NCBI GenBank assembly: GCA_003242675.1
Contig: QGVE01000019.1
Coordinates: 1-26,720, forward strand
DNA: 26,720 bases
DNA from: Bacillota bacterium
Lineage (GTDB): Bacteria; Bacillota_E; Symbiobacteriia; Symbiobacteriales; Symbiobacteriaceae
Direction: 5' to 3'
Below the pieces are notes generated by a model. It had not been told where the DNA came from, did no database searches, and worked only from the letters and a program-made list of their open reading frames with translations. The translations under genes and the position numbers were made by a program. This document shows, piece after piece, positions 8,191 to 16,325 of the stretch (position 1 is the stretch's first letter; the number at the start of each line of letters is the position of its first letter).

Positions 8191-8958
8191 GTGACAGACG
8201 ACTTTTCCGATCGCGTTGGGCCTGAGCAGGCGGCGCCCCGGAAGACGGCACCGCGGCAAGATTGCTGCCCCCGCCACGTGGCGATTATTATGGATGGAAA
8301 CGGGCGGTGGGCGCAGCGGCGCGGCCTGCCCCGGACGCTGGGCCACCGCGCCGGAGTGGAGGCCCTGCGCGGGGTGGTCAAGGCCGCCCCTGAGCTGGGC
8401 ATCAAGATCCTCACGTGTTACGCGTTTTCAACGGAGAACTGGAAGCGCCCGAAGGACGAAGTCGACACGCTGATGAACCTGCTCCTGGAGTACTGCCGGC
8501 TGGAGGCGGAGAACCTCCACCGGAACGGCGTGCGCATCAACGCCATCGGGCGGATCCATGAACTGCCCCCGGCGCAGCGGGAGGAGATCGCACGGGCCGT
8601 GGCCCTGACGCGGAACAACGACCGGCTGATCCTGAACCTGGCGGTCAACTACGGCGGCCAGGCGGAGCTGGTGGACGCCTTCCGCAAGCTCGCGGCGGAG
8701 GTGAAAGCCGGCCGGCTCGAGCCGGAGGCGATCGACGCCGAGGTGATACGGCGGAACCTCTATACGGCCGACCTGCCCGACCCGGACCTGATCATCCGCA
8801 CCGCCGGGGAGATGCGCCTCTCGAACTTTCTCCTTTGGCAGTCGGCCTACGCCGAGATCTGGGTGACCGACGTATGCTGGCCTGACTTTACCCGGGAGCA
8901 TCTGGAACAGGCGCTGCGCGACTATGCCCGGCGCGAGCGGCGGTTCGGCGCCCTGTGA
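8191..8958 (+). CDS. uppS: Undecaprenyl diphosphate synthase (cis-prenyltransferase)
   Basis: UppS condenses isopentenyl diphosphate units onto farnesyl diphosphate to make the C55 carrier lipid for peptidoglycan and teichoic acid synthesis. Motifs are complete: HVAIIMDGNGRWAQRRGLPR with the catalytic Asp, GHRAGVEALR, CYAFSTENWKRP, and LPDPDLIIRTAGEMRLSNFL with WQSAYAEIWVTD. The usual RTSGE is RTAGE here, a Ser-to-Ala change. The N-terminus is ambiguous. GTG 8182 overlaps the preceding stop but is only two bases from GGGAGGT (8173-8179), while GTG 8191 is 11 bases away and is preferred. About 25 residues precede the core, longer than usual. Confidence 0.95.
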   Translation: MTDDFSDRVGPEQAAPRKTAPRQDCCPRHVAIIMDGNGRWAQRRGLPRTLGHRAGVEALRGVVKAAPELGIKILTCYAFSTENWKRPKDEVDTLMNLLLEYCRLEAENLHRNGVRINAIGRIHELPPAQREEIARAVALTRNNDRLILNLAVNYGGQAELVDAFRKLAAEVKAGRLEPEAIDAEVIRRNLYTADLPDPDLIIRTAGEMRLSNFLLWQSAYAEIWVTDVCWPDFTREHLEQALRDYARRERRFGAL

Positions 8959-9007
8959 GCCTGGCGGGGCCGGCGGCCGCAGCAGCCACAGCAAAGCAGG
9001 TGACGTC

Positions 9008-9817
9008 GTGCTCGTTCGGATTCTGACGGGCCTTGTGGGTATACCGCTGTTCCTGGGCCTCGTCTACATCGGGCAGTGGCCCTTCCTCGTGCTCGTGGCG
9101 GGGATGGGCCTCGTTGGCTTTTACGAGTACGCGCAGCTCATGCGGGCGAAGGGTTACCGCCCCTCGCTGACACTGGGCGGCGCGGCGACCGTGGCTGTCG
9201 TGCTGGCGGCCGGCCTCCTGCCGCCGCACGGCGCACACGCGCAGGCGGTGGCCGCAGCGGCGGCGCTGGCGATCCTGGCCTGGACCCTCTTCGGGCCGGA
9301 CGGTCAGTCGGCCCTGGACGGCCTGCTCACGCTGGCCGGCGTCGGGTACGTCAGCCTCCTCAGCTACTTTGTCCTGCTGCGCAGGCTGGGCGGCGGTGCC
9401 GGCTGGGACGCGGGCCTGACGTGGACGGGAATGGCGCTCTTCTGCACATGGGCCGCGGACACCCTGGCCTACTTCGTGGGCGTGACCTGGGGGCGGCACA
9501 AACTGGCCCCGAAGGTTTCGCCCCAGAAGACCGTGGAGGGGCTGCTGGGCGGCCTGGCCGGTGCAGCCGTGGCCGGGCTGCTCTGGGGCCAGGCGATTCC
9601 GCTGCACCGCTGGCAGGGAGCCCTGCTGGGCGCGGCGATCGCCCTGCTCGCCGCCGTCGGGGACCTGGTGGAGTCGGCCCTGAAGCGGGCGGCGGGGGTC
9701 AAGGACGCCGGCCGGCTTCTGCCCGGCCACGGGGGCGTGCTGGACCGGTTCGACAGCAGCCTGTTCGTGCTGCCCTTCGTGTACTACGTGGCGACCCTGC
9801 TGTTCGGCGCCTCGTGA
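9008..9817 (+). CDS. cdsA: Phosphatidate cytidylyltransferase (CDP-diacylglycerol synthase)
   Basis: CdsA makes CDP-diacylglycerol from CTP and phosphatidic acid, the branch point to all phospholipids. The 269-residue protein is highly hydrophobic with about seven or eight membrane segments. It carries the family signature near residues 222-243: SALKRAAGVKDAGRLLPGHG, then GVLDRFDS. A further conserved stretch is WGRHKLAPKVSPQKTVEG. The start GTG 9008 has AGGTGA four bases upstream and gives a sensible first transmembrane helix (VRILTGLVGIPLFLGLVYIG). An in-frame codon at 8924 lies inside uppS and is unlikely. The gene follows uppS by 49 bases, as in Bacillus. Confidence 0.95.
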   Translation: MLVRILTGLVGIPLFLGLVYIGQWPFLVLVAGMGLVGFYEYAQLMRAKGYRPSLTLGGAATVAVVLAAGLLPPHGAHAQAVAAAAALAILAWTLFGPDGQSALDGLLTLAGVGYVSLLSYFVLLRRLGGGAGWDAGLTWTGMALFCTWAADTLAYFVGVTWGRHKLAPKVSPQKTVEGLLGGLAGAAVAGLLWGQAIPLHRWQGALLGAAIALLAAVGDLVESALKRAAGVKDAGRLLPGHGGVLDRFDSSLFVLPFVYYVATLLFGAS

Positions 9818-9843
9818 ATGGAGGTGTGGGGGAGGTGATGCCG

Positions 9844-10905
9844 GTGGACCGGGCATGGCTTTATTCCGTGCTGGGACTTGCCGCGTTTCTCTTTGTGTCC
9901 TGGGCCCTCCTCACCTACGCGCTGCCCGTCGTGATGCCGTTCGTGGTGGCCTGGGTCCTCGTGGAGTTGATGGAGCCGTCGGTGACGTGGCTGGTGCGCC
10001 GGACGCGCATGCCCCGCTCGCTGGCCGTGACCCTGATGCTGATCATCATCGTCGGGATCATGGTCGCCCTCTTCACGGTGGGCGTCGCCTACCTGGTGGG
10101 CGAGATCCGGGCCCTGATCCGCAACCTGCCGTACCTCTATGCGGCGGGGCTTGACCTGTCGGGGCAGGTGCTCCTCTACCTGGAGGAGATGGTGGGCAGC
10201 CTGCCCGAGTCGATCCAGGCGACGATCAGCGAGAACCTGAGCAAGCTGCAGGCCAACCTGGGCGGCCATCTGGAAACGTTGGCCCGGCGCCTGGGTTTCG
10301 TGACCTCCGTCCCGGGCTTCCTGATCAACGTCATCGTCACCTTCGTCGCGACCTTCTTCATGGCCCGCGACCGGGAGATGATCGGCGCGTTCCTGCTCTC
10401 GCTCTTCCCGGCCAAGTGGCGGGATCAGCTGCGCCAGGTGCGGATGGAGGTCCTGACCAACGCGATCAGCTGGGCGAAGGCCCAGGCCCTGCTGATCCTG
10501 ACGACCGCGGTGGTCTCCATGATCGGGCTGGCGATCATCGGGGCGGACTACGTGGCGCTGGCCGGCCTGGCCATCGGCCTCCTCGACGTGCTCCCCATCG
10601 TCGGCCCTGGAGCCCTCTATACGCCCTGGATCCTCTACTCCGCCTTCACCGGCCGCCTCGGGTTCGCCGTCAAGCTGCTGATCGTCTACGCCGCGGTCAG
10701 CGCCCTCCGGCAGGTCTTGGAGCCGAGGGTGGTCGGCGACCGGGTCGGGCTGCACCCGCTGGCCGTCCTGCTCTCCATCTACCTGGGCATCAAGTTCTTC
10801 GGCGCCCTCGGCGTGCTCTTCGGCCCGCTGATCGCAATCCTGCTGAAGGCGATGATCGCGTCGGGCCTCCTGCCCATCTTCACCGACGAGAGCCGCCGGC
10901 GCTGA
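9844..10905 (+). CDS. AI-2E/YtvI-family integral membrane protein
   Basis: The 353-residue protein has two N-terminal membrane segments (about residues 7-45), another at about 58-85, an extracytoplasmic or amphipathic region to about residue 150, and four or five C-terminal segments. It has the family signatures FVATFFMARDREMI, GLAIGLLDVLPIVGPG and VLEPRVVGDRVGLHPLAVL. It belongs to the AI-2E transporter superfamily and looks most like the sporulation-linked YtvI branch; the transported substrate is unknown. Start GTG 9844 is seven bases from GGAGGT (9831-9836), whereas ATG 9838 overlaps that site. In Bacillus cdsA is followed directly by dxr, so this gene is an insertion in the conserved order. 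Confidence 0.8.
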   Translation: MDRAWLYSVLGLAAFLFVSWALLTYALPVVMPFVVAWVLVELMEPSVTWLVRRTRMPRSLAVTLMLIIIVGIMVALFTVGVAYLVGEIRALIRNLPYLYAAGLDLSGQVLLYLEEMVGSLPESIQATISENLSKLQANLGGHLETLARRLGFVTSVPGFLINVIVTFVATFFMARDREMIGAFLLSLFPAKWRDQLRQVRMEVLTNAISWAKAQALLILTTAVVSMIGLAIIGADYVALAGLAIGLLDVLPIVGPGALYTPWILYSAFTGRLGFAVKLLIVYAAVSALRQVLEPRVVGDRVGLHPLAVLLSIYLGIKFFGALGVLFGPLIAILLKAMIASGLLPIFTDESRRR

Positions 10906-10933
10906 GGCAGAAGTGGGGGAGACTTATTACTAG

Positions 10934-12097
10934 ATGAAGAAAGGGATCGCAATCCTCGGCTCGACAGGTTCGATCGGCACCCAGGCGCTGGATGTGATCG
11001 ACCACCATCCCGACCGGTTCCGCGTGGTCGCCCTGGCGGCCGGTCGCCAGGTGGAGCGGCTGGCTGAGCAAGCGCTGCGGTACCGGCCCTCCCTCCTCTC
11101 CGTGGCCGACGCCGGCGCGGCCGAGGCGCTGCGCAGCCGCCTGCAGGCAGAGGCCGGAAGCTACCGGCCCGAGATCGTCTGGGGGCGGGATGGCCTCATC
11201 CGCGCGGCGGCGCACCCGGAGGCCAGCCTGGTCCTGACCGCGGTGGTCGGGGCCCTGGGGGTGGAGCCGACACTGGCGGCCATCGAGGCGGGGAAGGACA
11301 TCGCCCTGGCCAACAAGGAGACCCTCGTCGCGGCCGGCGAGCTGGTGACGGCGGCGGCCCGGGCGCGCGGGGTGAAGCTGATCCCGGTGGATTCGGAGCA
11401 CTCGGCGATCTTCCAGTCCCTGTCCGGCGCGGACCCCCGGTGGGTGCGCCGGATTCTGCTGACCGCCTCCGGCGGGCCGTTCCGCGGCCGCAAGGACCTG
11501 ACCGGCGTCACCCGGGAGGAGGCGCTTCGCCACCCGCGCTGGACGATGGGGGCCAAGGTGACGATCGACAGCGCCACGCTCATGAACAAGGCCCTGGAGA
11601 TGATCGAGGCGCACTGGCTGTTCGGGGTGCCGATGGAGCGGATCGAGGTGATCATCCACCCCCAGTCCATCCTGCACTCCGCGGTGGAGTTTCAGGACGG
11701 GAACATCATCGCCCAGCTGGGACCCACCGACATGCGCCTGCCCATCCAGTATGCCCTCTGCTACCCCGAGCGTTGCCCCGGCTTCGTCCAGCCGCTCGAC
11801 CTGGTCGCGCTGGGCACCCTGACCTTCGAGCGTCCCGACGAGGAGACCTTTCCTTCCTTGTGCTACGCGCGCCGGGCCGTTACAATGGGAGGGACGATGC
11901 CGGCCGTGCTGAGCGCCGCCAACGAGGTGGCGGTGCAGCGGTTCCTGGCCGGCGAGATCCCCTTCACGGGCATCTTCCAGGTGGTGGCCGGGGTCATGGA
12001 TCGCCATGACCCGGTTCAGCGGCCTGACCTGGCGACCATCCTTGCCGCGGACCGCTGGGCGCGGGCGGCAGCGCGGGAACAGGCGGTGAGGGCATGA
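10934..12097 (+). CDS. dxr: 1-deoxy-D-xylulose 5-phosphate reductoisomerase
   Basis: Dxr converts DXP to 2-C-methyl-D-erythritol 4-phosphate with NADPH, the committed step of the MEP isoprenoid pathway. The 387-residue protein has the NADPH-binding GSTGSIGTQAL (residues 9-19), ALANKETLVAAGELV, the metal and substrate-binding VDSEHSAIFQSL near residue 152, TASGGPFRG, the motif MGAKVTIDSATLMNKALEMI, and HPQSILHSAVEF. The C-terminal domain contains VLSAANEVAVQRFL. Product flow links it to ispG and uppS in the same cluster. Its TGA overlaps an ATG in the form ATGA at 12094-12097, which opens the degenerate duplication that follows. Confidence 0.97.
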   Translation: MKKGIAILGSTGSIGTQALDVIDHHPDRFRVVALAAGRQVERLAEQALRYRPSLLSVADAGAAEALRSRLQAEAGSYRPEIVWGRDGLIRAAAHPEASLVLTAVVGALGVEPTLAAIEAGKDIALANKETLVAAGELVTAAARARGVKLIPVDSEHSAIFQSLSGADPRWVRRILLTASGGPFRGRKDLTGVTREEALRHPRWTMGAKVTIDSATLMNKALEMIEAHWLFGVPMERIEVIIHPQSILHSAVEFQDGNIIAQLGPTDMRLPIQYALCYPERCPGFVQPLDLVALGTLTFERPDEETFPSLCYARRAVTMGGTMPAVLSAANEVAVQRFLAGEIPFTGIFQVVAGVMDRHDPVQRPDLATILAADRWARAAAREQAVRA

Positions 12098-12336
12098 CCC
12101 TGGCGGACGGCCGTGCGGGGGCGCAGGCTGGACCCGGAGCGGGTCGGCATGATCCATTTCGTCGGTTTCCTCCTGCTGATGGGGCTCATGCTCGCGGTCA
12201 CGTACAGCGACCTGCGGGCGGCGCTCCTCGGTTGATGGCGCGCCGTGTGGGGGTGCCGCGGCACGGGGCGGCGGCGCTTCAGGCCGCTGAACGCCGGGCA
12301 CGGGCAGGGGCGCGGGAACAGGTGGTGAGGGCATGA
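12094..12336 (+). pseudogene. Decayed dxr-rseP tandem duplication, forming an 80-codon chimeric reading frame
   Basis: This piece holds relics of both neighbours. The 38 bases 12071-12108, spanning the end of dxr and the first codons of rseP, recur at 12310-12347 with two differences, an offset of 239 bases. Inside, bases 12122-12235 encode a copy of the RseP C-terminus (LDPERVGMIHFVGFLLLMGL, ending at TGA 12233). It is about 80% identical to the true end at 13258-13367 but in a different frame from the upstream start. Bases from about 12270 to 12336 resemble the end of dxr (AREQVVRA against AREQAVRA). The simplest history is a tandem duplication of dxr-rseP followed by deletion of most of one rseP and one dxr copy. 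The open frame 12094-12336 overlaps dxr and rseP by ATGA at both ends, so it may still relay ribosomes. Confidence 0.8.
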
Positions 12337-13367
12337 CCCTGGTGGACTGGCTCTGGGCGATACCCGTTTTCGGGTTGATGATTTTCATCCATGAGCTGGG
12401 CCACTTCGCGGTGGCCAAGCTCTTCGACATCCGCGTGCACGAGTTCGCGCTGGGCTTCGGCCCCGCGCTCGTGGGGTTCAACCGGGGCGAGACCCGGTAC
12501 CTCCTGCGCGCGATTCCCTTCGGGGGCTTCGTGCGCATGGCGGGGATGGACCCCAGCGAACCGGACGATCCCCGGGGCTTCAACAACAAGCCCATCTACG
12601 CGCGAGCGCTGACGATCTTCGCGGGTCCGCTCATGAACTTCGTGCTCGCGTCGCTCCTGCTGTCGGCCTACATCTACGCGCAGGGGGTGCCGGTGCAGGA
12701 GCCGGTCTTCGGGGAGGTGCTCGCCGAGTGTGCCGGCCAGCCGTGCCCGGCGGCGGCGGCCGGCCTGCAGAAGGGCGACCGGGTGCTCGCGATCGGCGGG
12801 CGGGCCGTGACCAGCTGGTCCGACATCCTGACGTACATCGGATCGTCGGAAGGGGCACCGGTGGAGATCCGGTTTGAGCGGAACGGCCAGGAGATGCGCA
12901 CCGTGGTCACGCCCGTGTGGATGGAAGGGCGCTGGATGATCGGCGTCCAGCAGGCCACCCGCCCGGGCTCCCTGTGGAAGGCCCTGGCGCAGGGGCCGTC
13001 GATCACATACGAGTATTCGAAGGCCTGGGTGGAGTCGCTGCTGCAGGCGATCACGGGCCGGGCGGAGATCGAGCTCTCCGGGCCGGTGGGGATCAGCCGT
13101 GAGATCGCGACGCAGGCCTCGGCGGGGCTGACGAACCTGCTCTGGCTGACCGCCTTCCTGTCGATCAACCTCGGCCTGTTCAACCTGCTGCCGATCCCGG
13201 CCCTGGACGGCTCGCACCTGCTCTTCATGGCGGTGGAGGCGGTGCGCGGGCGGAAGCTGGATCCGGAGCGGGTGAACATGGTGCACTTCTTCGGGTTCCT
13301 GCTGCTGATGGGGCTGATCCTGGTCGTCACCTACGGCGACCTGCGGGCGGCGATCCTGGGGCAGTAG
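12333..13367 (+). CDS. rseP: RseP/RasP-type intramembrane site-2 zinc metalloprotease
   Basis: This membrane protease cuts single-span proteins such as anti-sigma factors and leftover signal peptides within the membrane. The 344-residue protein has the zinc motif HELGH at residues 20-24 in the first membrane helix, the GFGP segment (ALGFGPALVGFNRGE), and PFGGFVRMAGM. A PDZ domain lies at about residues 125-200 (AAGLQKGDRVLAIGGRAV). The C-terminal helix carries NLLPIPALDGSHLLF, with the third zinc ligand Asp292 in LDG. ATG 12333 overlaps the preceding stop. In Bacillus the gene (rasP) also lies between dxr and proS. Confidence 0.96.
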   Translation: MTLVDWLWAIPVFGLMIFIHELGHFAVAKLFDIRVHEFALGFGPALVGFNRGETRYLLRAIPFGGFVRMAGMDPSEPDDPRGFNNKPIYARALTIFAGPLMNFVLASLLLSAYIYAQGVPVQEPVFGEVLAECAGQPCPAAAAGLQKGDRVLAIGGRAVTSWSDILTYIGSSEGAPVEIRFERNGQEMRTVVTPVWMEGRWMIGVQQATRPGSLWKALAQGPSITYEYSKAWVESLLQAITGRAEIELSGPVGISREIATQASAGLTNLLWLTAFLSINLGLFNLLPIPALDGSHLLFMAVEAVRGRKLDPERVNMVHFFGFLLLMGLILVVTYGDLRAAILGQ

Positions 13368-13402
13368 GCCATGCGGTTGCGGAAAGGGAGCTATTGCGGG
13401 AA

Positions 13403-14515
13403 ATGATCCAGCGGCGCAAGACGAGAGCGGTGAAGGTCGGGCGCGTGCAGATCGGCGGCGGCGCGCCCATCTCTGTGCAGTCGATGACCAAGTGCGACAC
13501 GCGCAATGTGCCCGAGGTGCTCAGGCAGATCCGCGCGCTGGAGGAGGCCGGCTGCGACATCGTGCGGGTGGCGGCCCCGACCATGGAGGCCGCCGAGTGC
13601 TTCAAGGAGATCCGGAAGGGTTGCAATATTCCGCTGGTGGCCGACGTCCACTTCGACTACCGGATCGCCCTGAAGGTGCTGGAGGCCGGCATCGACAAGC
13701 TGCGCATCAACCCGGGCAACATCGGCGCCCGGTGGAAGATCGAGGAGGTCGTCCGGGCCTGCAAGGACCGGGGGGTGCCGATCCGCATCGGCGTCAACGC
13801 CGGCTCGCTGGAGGAGGAGATCCTGCGGAAGTACGGCTACCCGACGGCCGACGGGATGGTGGAGTCGGCGCTGAAGCACGTGGCCATCCTGGAGGACCTG
13901 GACTTCCACGACATCGTGATCTCCATCAAGTCCTCCCGGGTCGACCAGATGATCGAGGCCTACCGCAAGCTGGCCGAGAAGGTGGACTACCCGCTGCACG
14001 TCGGCGTGACCGAGGCAGGCACGCCGTTTGCCGGCACCATCAAGTCGGCGGTGGGCATCGGCACGATCCTGGCCGAGGGCATCGGCGACACGATCCGGGT
14101 CTCGCTCTCCACCGACTGCGTCGAGGAGGTCCGGGTGGGCTACGAGATCCTGAAGGCCCTGGGGCTGCGCACCCGCGGGATCAACATCGTCTCGTGCCCC
14201 TCCTGCGGCCGGGTCCAGATCGACCTGGTCCGGGTGGCCAACGAGGTGGAGCGGCGGCTGCAGCACATCGACGTGCCGCTGACCGTGGCCGTGATGGGCT
14301 GCGTCGTCAACGGCCCCGGCGAGGCGGCCGAGGCGGACGTGGCGCTCTTCGGCGGCAAGGGCGTGGGCATGCTTTACGTCGGCGGCGAGCGGGTGCGCAA
14401 GACCACGGAGGAGGAGATGGTGGACGCCCTGGTTGAGCTGGTGGAGAAGAAGGCCGCCGAGCTGAAGGCCTCGGGCCAGGTGCCCAGCAGCTACAGCCGG
14501 CATGAGAGGCAGTAA
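13403..14515 (+). CDS. ispG: 4-hydroxy-3-methylbut-2-en-1-yl diphosphate synthase (flavodoxin/ferredoxin), IspG
   Basis: IspG (GcpE) converts MEcPP to HMBPP, the penultimate MEP-pathway step, using a [4Fe-4S] cluster. The 370-residue protein has the TIM-barrel start (VQIGGGAPISVQSMTKCDTR), PLVADVHFDYRIALK and KLRINPGNIGARWK. Its C-terminal cluster ligands are all present: Cys265 and Cys268 in SCPSCGR, Cys300 in MGCVVNGPGE, and Glu307. Length and ligand spacing match the bacterial short form. ATG 13403 gives the family start (MIQRRKTRAVKVG); a TTG at 13394 is closer than usual to the GGAAAGGGAG site. It lies 35 bases behind rseP and is the last gene before a long hairpin, so probably ends the operon. 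Confidence 0.96.
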   Translation: MIQRRKTRAVKVGRVQIGGGAPISVQSMTKCDTRNVPEVLRQIRALEEAGCDIVRVAAPTMEAAECFKEIRKGCNIPLVADVHFDYRIALKVLEAGIDKLRINPGNIGARWKIEEVVRACKDRGVPIRIGVNAGSLEEEILRKYGYPTADGMVESALKHVAILEDLDFHDIVISIKSSRVDQMIEAYRKLAEKVDYPLHVGVTEAGTPFAGTIKSAVGIGTILAEGIGDTIRVSLSTDCVEEVRVGYEILKALGLRTRGINIVSCPSCGRVQIDLVRVANEVERRLQHIDVPLTVAVMGCVVNGPGEAAEADVALFGGKGVGMLYVGGERVRKTTEEEMVDALVELVEKKAAELKASGQVPSSYSRHERQ

Positions 14516-14552
14516 GACTCGGTCACAGCCCTGCAGGGCCGGTGAAGAAAGA

Positions 14553-14600
14553 GGCGCCCGACGCGGACGCGCTTGCGTCCAGGTCGGGCGCCGGTTGATT
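14553..14600 (+). terminator. Long hairpin ending the rpsB-ispG block
   Basis: GGCGCCCGAC (14553-14562) pairs with GTCGGGCGCC (14583-14592), and inside it GGACGC (14565-14570) pairs with GCGTCC (14575-14580) around a GCTT loop, with a small symmetric internal loop. The T content after it is modest (GGTTGATTT), so it is a strong structure with a weak tail. Confidence 0.7.
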
Positions 14601-14699
14601 TGGCGACCACTGACCTCCTGCAACTCCATGCGGCAATCTTCCGTCTATAACAGGGGTCGGACGCCTCCGGCCGGAGAGCAACTGGAGGGTGGGGGGAGC

Positions 14700-15197
14700 A
14701 TGCGGCTGAGGTGGTGGAAGCGGTGGCTGCTGGGAATCGCCGTCGTCCTGGTCGGGGTCTACGCAGCGGCCATCTTCCTGGCCCATCGCACACCGCCGCT
14801 TTCCATTTCTCAGGGGACGTCCAACGTTGGTGAGAACGCTTACCTGATCGGCGTTGACCTGGACAACACGGGGCTCTTTCCCGTGACCTTGCTGCGTGCG
14901 CGCGTCGAGCCGGTGCGGGAGGCCCGGATCACAGCGGTTGTCAGCCTGGAGGACCCCGGTGGAAACTCCATATGCCAGGCCTCGTCGGCTGCCCTCTATC
15001 CCGACGGCTGTCCCCATCAGCGGACGGGAGAGGTGGCCGGTTGGCGGATCCCGCCGGCGCGGCCCCGCGGCGAGCTGCACGGGCTGCGGGTCGAACTCCC
15101 CCTGGAAGCGGGGCCGGAGGAACAGATCCTGGTGGTGTCCTATCGGTACCTCGGGTGGACCTTCACGGATGAGCGCCCGATCCGTCCTCGCCCGTGA
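14700..15197 (+). CDS. Membrane-anchored extracytoplasmic protein of unknown function
   Basis: The 165-residue protein has a basic N-terminus (MRLRWWKRW) followed by one hydrophobic segment at about residues 10-26 (LLGIAVVLVGVYAAAIFL), then a domain predicted to lie outside the membrane. That domain is beta-like, with YLIGVDLDNTGLFPVTLLRA and a closing ILVVSYRYLGWTF. It contains two Cys (ICQASS and DGCPH) that could form a disulfide. The uncharged segment lacks a lipobox, so it is a signal anchor rather than a lipoprotein. ATG 14700 follows a run of G-rich sequence with GGAGG at 14684-14688; an earlier in-frame ATG at 14502 lies inside ispG and is unlikely. I do not recognise the family. Confidence 0.6.
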   Translation: MRLRWWKRWLLGIAVVLVGVYAAAIFLAHRTPPLSISQGTSNVGENAYLIGVDLDNTGLFPVTLLRARVEPVREARITAVVSLEDPGGNSICQASSAALYPDGCPHQRTGEVAGWRIPPARPRGELHGLRVELPLEAGPEEQILVVSYRYLGWTFTDERPIRPRP

Positions 15198-15208
15198 GGG
15201 GGTGAAAG

Positions 15209-15230
15209 GCAACCCGGCGGGGTTGCAGTC
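15209..15230. terminator. Possible bidirectional hairpin between convergent genes
   Basis: GCAACCC (15209-15215) and GGGTTGC (15220-15226) pair around a four-base loop in the 72-base gap between two genes that end towards each other. The T stretch after it is short (AGTCTTCCT), so support is moderate. Confidence 0.4.
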
Positions 15231-15269
15231 TTCCTACCACTGTCGACGCCCGGGTGCCGGCCGGCCCGG

Positions 15270-15869
15270 TCAGAGGTGAACCTCCTCGTCGGCCACGAAG
15301 CCTTCCCGCACGTAGTCCACCACCTTGCGCGCCTCGCGGGGAACCCTCCAGCTGGCCTCGGGGTGCTCCCACCAGCGCTGGGGATCGAAACCCGGGAGCG
15401 ACACCGGACAGGGGATGGGCTCGATCCACCGGGGCAGGTATGTCCGCAGCGCCAGCAGCGAACGGCGCATGTGCCAGGGCACGGTGACCGCGATCAGCCG
15501 GCGGATCCGGTGCAGGCCCACCTTGCGGTGCAGCACCACCAGCGAGCAGAGCACGTTCTCCACGGTGTGGTTGGAGTCGGTCTCGATGAGGATCACCTCC
15601 GGCGGTACGCCCAGCTCCAGCGCCTGCTCGCGCATCGCAACGGCTTCGGGCGGATGGCGCTGGCCGAACTTCGTCCCGCCCGAGAGGAGGAGCAGGGGCG
15701 CTTTTCCCGCGTGGAAGAGCTTCGCCGCATGTCGCACCCGCTCCGGGGACTGCCCGCCGAAGACGAAGATGACATCGGCGGTTTCACCCCGGTAATACCG
15801 CTCGCCCATGACCAGGCGGGCGATCTGCAGGCTGCTCAGCGATTCCAGGTCGATCTCCGCGATGCGCAC
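15270..15869 (-). CDS. DUF218 / YdcF-SanA-ElyC-family protein
   Basis: The 199-residue protein fits the DUF218 (YdcF-like) family, implicated in envelope or vancomycin-tolerance functions in enterobacteria but with no settled reaction. It has the first strand ADVIFVFGGQSPERVRHAAK, the glycine motif LLLLSGGTKFGQ, EQALELGVPPEVILIETDS followed by NHTVENVLCS, and the late strand LIAVTVPWHMRRSLLALR. There is no membrane segment, so it is the soluble YdcF-like type. The start is a GTG (complement of 15867-15869) preceded on that strand by GGGGGAA at five bases. A TATACT element upstream on the minus strand (about 15894-15899) could be its -10. It is transcribed away from the proS leader. Confidence 0.78.
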   Translation of the reverse strand: MRIAEIDLESLSSLQIARLVMGERYYRGETADVIFVFGGQSPERVRHAAKLFHAGKAPLLLLSGGTKFGQRHPPEAVAMREQALELGVPPEVILIETDSNHTVENVLCSLVVLHRKVGLHRIRRLIAVTVPWHMRRSLLALRTYLPRWIEPIPCPVSLPGFDPQRWWEHPEASWRVPREARKVVDYVREGFVADEEVHL

Positions 15870-15979
15870 TGGCCGTTCCCCCTATGGCTTGCTGACGAGT
15901 ATAACGACGAACGGGCCCATGGGTTGCGGCCGGCGCCCGGACTGGCGCGCCGGGGCAGGGTGGTCGTGAAGCGGCACGG

Positions 15980-16008
15980 TTGACAATTGCACCACCAACT
16001 GGTAGTCT
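15980..16008 (+). promoter_or_regulatory. Consensus sigma-A promoter of proS
   Basis: TTGACA (15980-15985), a perfect -35 hexamer, and TAGTCT (16003-16008) are 17 bases apart. Transcription would start near 16015, just before the T-box leader. Confidence 0.75.
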
Positions 16009-16014
16009 ATGCCC

Positions 16015-16262
16015 TAGCGAAAGGCGTTGAAGGGGCCCGCCCCGCAGGACCTGTCCCAGAGAGCCGGCCATCTGGGTGCGAGGTCGGCACAGCGCCGGCG
16101 AGGGCTACCCACCCTGGAGCCGTCGGCGACCGCCCGCTCGGGGCCTAAGCCGCGCCGGGTTTCCCGCCGTTACCGGGGCACGAGTGGGTCGGGCTGCGCC
16201 CGGCCAATTAGGGTGGTACCACGGGAGCGATGCCCCCGTCCCTATAGAGGGACGGGGGCTTT
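16015..16262 (+). promoter_or_regulatory. T-box leader of proS (proline specifier CCC) with terminator
   Basis: This 456-base gap between genes holds a tRNA-sensing T-box riboswitch. The invariant T-box AGGGTGGTACCACGG lies at 16210-16224. A terminator follows: GCCCCCGTCCCT (16232-16243) pairs perfectly with AGGGACGGGGGC (16248-16259) around ATAG, then TTT. In Stem I the apical motif CAGAGAGCCGG is near 16056. The specifier-loop pattern near its 3' side reads CTA-CCC-A-CCCTGGAGC, placing the candidate specifier CCC (Pro) at 16108-16110. Uncharged tRNA-Pro should pair there and with TGG in the T-box, favouring the antiterminator and proS expression. The T-box and terminator are seen directly; the specifier is read by alignment to the general pattern. 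Confidence 0.9.
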
Positions 16263-16325
16263 CCACAGTGCTCCGGCGGGTCCCTGCCCTCCCCCAGTCC
16301 GAGGAACTGCGAAGGAGAGTTGGGA

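Noticed and set aside
15276..15983. A plus-strand open frame opposite the DUF218 gene
   Set aside because: It is the shadow of the minus-strand gene and has no ribosome binding site or family motif.
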